Source: Desulfobacteraceae bacterium (GTDB taxonomy: Bacteria > Desulfobacterota > Desulfobacteria > Desulfobacterales > Desulfosalsimonadaceae). Taken from it: a stretch of DNA of 11,348 bases. The notes beneath the pieces were generated by a model. It saw only the letters and a program-made list of their open reading frames with translations, was not told the origin of the DNA and made no database searches. The stretch spans positions 1-11,348 of the forward strand of contig JAABTZ010000047.1 in the NCBI GenBank assembly GCA_011389605.1. The letters are read 5' to 3'. Positions within the stretch are counted from its first letter, which is position 1. Each line of letters begins with the position of its first letter. A program made the position numbers and the translations under genes. Shown here one piece after another: positions 8,047 through 11,348 of the stretch.

Positions 8047-9387
8047 ATGAGACGCGCAAATGCACAAATTGCCTGCGGGCTTGCCTTTGCCGGAAATCCG
8101 CAACACCGTGTACAGCCAGCAGCAAAACCAAAAACAGTGGCAGCCATGCCCGAACGTATCCCGCTGCTAAAGGCCAGGCTTCTGGTGGAAAATGGGGATC
8201 ATGTCAAAATAGGCACCCCGCTTTACGAGGACAAGGAAAATACAGATATAGTGTTTGCATCCCCCGGGGCCGGAAAAATCAAAAAGATTGTCTACGGCCC
8301 CAGAAGGGTAATCCGGGAAATTGTCATCCAGCTCGATGATGAGGAAACCGCTGAAACCTTTACGCCTTATCCCCCAAAAGAGCTTTTGCGGCTCAGCCCG
8401 GGGGCCCTTAAGGAAATTTTGCTGAAAGGCGGAGTCTGGCCGGTTATCCGCGATATTGTCTACAGGAAGGTGGCTGATCCTGCACAGACTCCCGCGGCCG
8501 TATGGATGGCAACAGACAACCAGGACCCTTTTCATCCTCCGGCAGAAACATGGCTTAGCAGCCCGGAGGACAGGCGTTTTTTTCAAACCGGGCGCCAGGC
8601 CCTGGAAATTTTGTGCAGCCGCGTATTTTTCTGCCGGTGCACCGACTTTCCGCCACTGGATCCGGAAATTGAAAAAATTGTCACTCACCGGATTTCCGGC
8701 GGCTATCCCAGGGAAGACCCGGCCGTGATCCATTATCATTCCAAGACAGGGCCGGATCAGAATCTGGCCTGGTTTGTCAGCGGCCAGGACGTGCGCTTGC
8801 TCGGGGAATTTCTGGAAAGCGGGCGGTTTCCAGTCCGGCGGACCGTGGCCGTATCCGGAATCCCGGTTGAAGGCAGGTATGTGCAAACCCGCATCGGAAC
8901 CCCACTGGATACACTTGCGGAGCCCGGCAAAGCAAACGGACACCGTTGGGTGGTCGGCGGTTTGTTTCGCGGATACAGCAGCGTCCCGGAATCTCATTTG
9001 AGTCTTTATGAGACCGCCCTGGGTCTTATCGAAGAATCCGGGCGGCGGGAACTGCTTGGCTTCATGCGTCCCGGATACAACAAGCCCACCTGCTCCCGGA
9101 CGTTTCTGTCTGTTTTCAACCCCAGCCCCCTGCCCGTGGATGCCGACATGCACGGATCAAAACGGGCGTGCGTAAACTGCGGCAATTGCACCCGTGCCTG
9201 CCCGGTGCAGATCCTGCCTCAGTTTACCTATAAATGCATACTGGCCGGAGAAATCGAGGAAGCCCTTTCCCACGGAATGCTCGACTGTGTTGAATGCGGG
9301 CTGTGCTCCTATGTGTGCCCGTCTAAAATCGAACTTTGCCGGACCTTTCAGGAAACCAAGCAGGCCTATTTCAGGCAGCGGATTTAG
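8047..9387 (+). CDS. nqrA: Na+-translocating NADH:quinone reductase subunit A with RnfC-like 2x[4Fe-4S] C-terminus
   Basis: NqrA is the peripheral cytoplasmic subunit of the Na+-pumping NADH:quinone oxidoreductase, implicated in quinone binding. This 446-aa protein shows the NqrA body: GLAFAG near residue 11, a lipoyl-like fold with a GTPLYEDKENTD string, SGGYPREDP in the middle, TRIGTPLDTL, and RELLGFMRPG (334-343) with SRTFLSVF (349-356). Unlike the Vibrio-type protein, the C-terminus holds two complete CxxCxxCxxxCP motifs: C375/C378/C381/C385 and C414/C417/C420/C424 (nt 9169-9201 and 9286-9318). These are the pattern of RnfC, the Rnf homologue of NqrA, and should bind two [4Fe-4S] clusters. 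The start has GGGA at 8037-8040, 6 nt upstream, and aligns with the usual NqrA N-terminus. nqrB follows after 3 nt. The nqrB-nqrC context and the NqrA-specific segments make a plain RnfC less likely. Confidence 0.9.
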   Translation: MRRANAQIACGLAFAGNPQHRVQPAAKPKTVAAMPERIPLLKARLLVENGDHVKIGTPLYEDKENTDIVFASPGAGKIKKIVYGPRRVIREIVIQLDDEETAETFTPYPPKELLRLSPGALKEILLKGGVWPVIRDIVYRKVADPAQTPAAVWMATDNQDPFHPPAETWLSSPEDRRFFQTGRQALEILCSRVFFCRCTDFPPLDPEIEKIVTHRISGGYPREDPAVIHYHSKTGPDQNLAWFVSGQDVRLLGEFLESGRFPVRRTVAVSGIPVEGRYVQTRIGTPLDTLAEPGKANGHRWVVGGLFRGYSSVPESHLSLYETALGLIEESGRRELLGFMRPGYNKPTCSRTFLSVFNPSPLPVDADMHGSKRACVNCGNCTRACPVQILPQFTYKCILAGEIEEALSHGMLDCVECGLCSYVCPSKIELCRTFQETKQAYFRQRI

Positions 9388-9390
9388 CCA

Positions 9391-10587
9391 ATGGGATGGA
9401 TTGAAAAAAAACTGCGCAAAGTATTTGACGCCCCGCGAAAACATTTTGAGTCCGGCGGACGGCTGGAAAAGCTGAGCCCTTTGTTTGAAGCCATTGAAGA
9501 CGTGTTTTTCTTTCCAGCCGGGGCCACCAAAAGCAGCCCCATGGTGCGTGACAGCCTTGATCTGAAACGCTTTATGAGCTTTGTGCTCGTGGCCCTGATC
9601 CCGCCCCTGCTCTTTGGGATATTTAACACCGGCTATCAGAGCAGGCTGGCAGCAGACATGTCAACAGCTCTTCTTCCGGCATTTGCCACTGGCCTTACCA
9701 TAGTTCTGCCGATCATTGTAGTTTCATATACAGTGGGACTTTTCTGGGAGCTGCTTTTTGCCGCCATACGAAAACACCCTATCAGTGAAGGCTTTCTTGT
9801 CACAGGCCTTTTGTTTCCCCTGACGCTTCCGCCCACAATTCCCCTGTGGCAGGTGGCCGCTGGCATTACCTTCGGGGTGGTCATAGGAAAAGAGGTTTTC
9901 GGGGGCACGGGCAGAAATCTGTTTAACCCGGCGCTTACCGCCCGGGCCTTTGTGTTTTTCGCCTATCCCGCCCAGATGTCAGGAAATTCCGTATGGGTGG
10001 CTGTGCAGCAAAAAGCTGCTGGCTCCGTTGATGCGGTAACCGGTGCCACGCCCCTTGCCGTAACCGAATTGCAGGCCCCTTTCAACAGCATCGCCGAGAT
10101 GCTAACAGATCAGGGTTACACCTTTTCAACCCTTTTTTTCGGAAATTATCCTGGCAGCATCGGCGGCACTTCGGCTTTTTGCTGCACCATTGGAGCCTTG
10201 CTGCTCATATTGCTGGGCATAGCCAGCTACCGCACAGTGCTGGGCACAATAATAGGGCTGCTGGCAACGGGCTTTCTTCTCAACTGGCTGGCAACGCCCC
10301 AAAGCCCGCCCTGGTTTTCAGTCAGCCCGTTTTATCACCTGGCAGCCGGAGGCTTTGCCTTTGGTGCGGCCTACATGGCCACCGACCCGGTGACCGCGCC
10401 GGGCACTGACTCGGCCAAGTGGATCTACGGCTTTTTCATCGGTGCGCTGACCGTGCTGATCCGCGTGGTCAACCCGGCTTTTCCGGAAGGGGTTATGCTG
10501 GCTATTTTGTTTATGAACATGTTCTCACCGCTGCTTGAGTACACCGAGATCCGACTGCGGTTTAAAAAAAGGATTCCCCATGTCTGA
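9391..10587 (+). CDS. nqrB: Na+-translocating NADH:quinone reductase subunit B
   Basis: NqrB is the large integral-membrane subunit that carries a covalent FMN and takes part in Na+ passage. The 398-aa protein has many hydrophobic segments and hallmark strings: VRDSLDLKR, FGVVIGKEVFGGTGRN, NPALTARAFVFFAYPAQ, MATDPVTAP and IRVVNPAFPEG. The FMN attachment motif TGAT places the acceptor Thr at residue 220 (nt 10048-10050), equivalent to T236 in Vibrio cholerae. E120 (FWELLF) and D332 (ATDPVT) match acidic residues E144 and D346 studied in Vibrio, while the position of D397 is Glu here (E383). About eight extra residues precede TGAT compared with my memory of the Vibrio sequence. The gene starts 3 nt after nqrA with only a weak ribosome binding site (GGA near 9380), suggesting translational coupling. 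It overlaps nqrC by 8 nt. The length fits NqrB better than RnfD, which is usually shorter. Confidence 0.95.
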   Translation: MGWIEKKLRKVFDAPRKHFESGGRLEKLSPLFEAIEDVFFFPAGATKSSPMVRDSLDLKRFMSFVLVALIPPLLFGIFNTGYQSRLAADMSTALLPAFATGLTIVLPIIVVSYTVGLFWELLFAAIRKHPISEGFLVTGLLFPLTLPPTIPLWQVAAGITFGVVIGKEVFGGTGRNLFNPALTARAFVFFAYPAQMSGNSVWVAVQQKAAGSVDAVTGATPLAVTELQAPFNSIAEMLTDQGYTFSTLFFGNYPGSIGGTSAFCCTIGALLLILLGIASYRTVLGTIIGLLATGFLLNWLATPQSPPWFSVSPFYHLAAGGFAFGAAYMATDPVTAPGTDSAKWIYGFFIGALTVLIRVVNPAFPEGVMLAILFMNMFSPLLEYTEIRLRFKKRIPHV

Positions 10588-11320
10588 GATGATCAAATCT
10601 TTGGGCTTTGCCCTGGGCATGTGTCTGGTATGCGGACTGCTGCTCACCGCGGCGGCCACGAACCTGCAGGAGCGCCAGGATCTTAACCGGCGCATTGACC
10701 GGCATAAAAATATCCTTTATACCGTTGACCTGATTTCCAGGGACAAAGACTACACCCCCGGGCAGGTAGATCAAATTTACGAAAACAATATAGAAATGAT
10801 CCAGGTTTCGGCTGCCGGAGAAGTTGCACAGCCTGCCGGAAACGATGCTGAAGAAACCCTGCTGTCCATCTATCTTTATGTCAAAGACGATGAGATCCGG
10901 GCCTATATCATCCCCTTTGAAAGCCAGGGTCTGTGGGGAAAAATTTACGGATACATGGCCCTGCAAAGCGATGGATCAACAGTGAGAGGCTTTACTGTAT
11001 ACGAGCATTCCGAAACCCCGGGGCTCGGCGGAGAGATTGAAAAGCAGTGGTTCCAAAAAAATTTTGAAGGGAAAAAAATAGTGGACAAAGGGGGCAATTT
11101 CGTGGCCGTGCAAATTGCCAGGGGCAATGTGGAAAAACAGGTGCCGGATGAAAAGGAACCACATTACGTGGACGGTATCACCGGCGCCACCCTCACCGGC
11201 CAGTATCTTTCCCGGGGACTTGAAAGGACCCTTTCCCGGTATGAGCCTGTATCCCTGTGCTTTCGCAAAAACCGGCTCAACTGCCGCCTGCAGGAAGAGC
11301 CCGATTCGGAGGGAAAATGA
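10580..11320 (+). CDS. nqrC: Na+-translocating NADH:quinone reductase subunit C (FMN-binding)
   Basis: NqrC carries the second covalent FMN in the electron path of the complex. The 246-aa protein has one N-terminal transmembrane helix (about residues 6-27; SLGFALGMCLVCGLLLTAAA), then an Arg/Glu-rich stretch and the FMN-binding domain. GLWGKIYGYMALQSDG, the string HSETPGLGGEI and a final DGITGATLTG are typical. Thr204 in TGAT is the expected FMN acceptor (T225 in Vibrio cholerae). A longer in-frame opening from 10535 exists, but the ATG at 10580 is chosen. It has AAGGA at 10569-10573, 6 nt upstream, and gives the usual NqrC N-terminus. It overlaps the nqrB end by 8 nt and its TGA overlaps the next ATG (ATGA). 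RnfG is the related alternative, made unlikely by the nqrA-nqrB context. Confidence 0.94.
   Translation: MSEMIKSLGFALGMCLVCGLLLTAAATNLQERQDLNRRIDRHKNILYTVDLISRDKDYTPGQVDQIYENNIEMIQVSAAGEVAQPAGNDAEETLLSIYLYVKDDEIRAYIIPFESQGLWGKIYGYMALQSDGSTVRGFTVYEHSETPGLGGEIEKQWFQKNFEGKKIVDKGGNFVAVQIARGNVEKQVPDEKEPHYVDGITGATLTGQYLSRGLERTLSRYEPVSLCFRKNRLNCRLQEEPDSEGK
11308..11313 (+). promoter_or_regulatory. Strong Shine-Dalgarno for the gene after nqrC
   Basis: GGAGGG lies inside the last codons of nqrC, 3 nt before the ATG at 11317. It is the best ribosome binding site in the window and supports the ATGA-overlap start as genuine, even though only ten codons of the gene are visible. Confidence 0.7.
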
Positions 11321-11348
11321 AATTTTTGCGCACAAAAGCGTTTAAAAC
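11317..11348 (+). CDS. nqrD: Start of the next nqr gene, probably nqrD (truncated by window edge)
   Basis: An ATG at 11317 overlaps the nqrC stop (ATGA, 11317-11320) and has a strong GGAGGG at 11308-11313 just upstream. Only ten complete codons are visible (MKFLRTKAFK), too few to recognise the protein. In nqr operons the gene after nqrC is nqrD, a membrane subunit, so the name is inferred from gene order only. Confidence 0.6.
   Translation, partial: MKFLRTKAFK

Noticed and set aside
8167..9153. 328-codon open frame on the minus strand inside nqrA
   Set aside because: It lies wholly antisense to a well-supported gene, has no recognisable domain, and its length is explained by codon bias of the opposite strand.
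8047..9387. Calling this gene rnfC because of the ferredoxin motifs
   Set aside because: The body carries NqrA-specific segments (SRTFLSVF, RELLGFMRPG) and the following genes are nqrB and nqrC; a full phylogeny could still revise this.
10535..10579. Upstream ATG extending nqrC by 15 codons
   Set aside because: The extension overlaps the conserved nqrB C-terminus. The ATG at 10580 has a good Shine-Dalgarno and gives the usual NqrC N-terminus.

Overview
The window looks like a chromosomal segment of a Gram-negative anaerobe, most likely a Desulfobacterota (Desulfobacterales-like, sulfate-reducer type) bacterium. That placement is an inference. It rests on a lipoprotein RlpA and a YgiM-type envelope protein, RecD2 rather than RecBCD, an Nqr operon whose first subunit keeps RnfC-like iron-sulfur motifs, and a 'cgtaaaaagtcc' palindromic repeat of a kind I associate, from unverified memory, with that group. 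All supported genes lie on the + strand, and nothing looks like a prophage, IS element, CRISPR array or structural RNA gene.

Left part (1-5305): the body of a LonA protease, cut by the window edge at its N-terminus; then rlpA (septal lytic transglycosylase-type lipoprotein with DPBB and SPOR domains); then recD2 (5'-3' helicase). The three are tightly spaced (33 and 9 nt gaps) and probably co-transcribed, although they serve unrelated functions: proteolysis, cell-wall remodelling and DNA repair.

Middle (5306-5641): a 336-nt non-coding gap dominated by a long imperfect inverted repeat (5392-5537) with a shorter related satellite downstream (to 5582). It resembles a non-autonomous MITE/REP-like palindrome. 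A weak promoter candidate and a Shine-Dalgarno follow, ahead of a YgiM-like protein with SH3 domain, coiled coil and C-terminal anchor (5642-6301), and nadB (L-aspartate oxidase, first step of NAD synthesis; 6319-7944).

Right part (7945-11348): a 102-nt gap with a plausible promoter, then nqrA-nqrB-nqrC and the first codons of what should be nqrD. These encode the Na+-translocating NADH:quinone oxidoreductase, packed with 3-nt spacing or with overlapping stop/start codons. The covalent-FMN threonine motifs of NqrB and NqrC are intact.

The most notable point is NqrA. It has the NqrA body but ends in two complete CxxCxxCxxxCP motifs, as in RnfC, which the well-studied Vibrio NqrA lacks. This makes the complex look like an Rnf/Nqr intermediate. 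The long palindrome at 5392-5537 is the second item worth following up. No wholly unknown multi-gene system was found.
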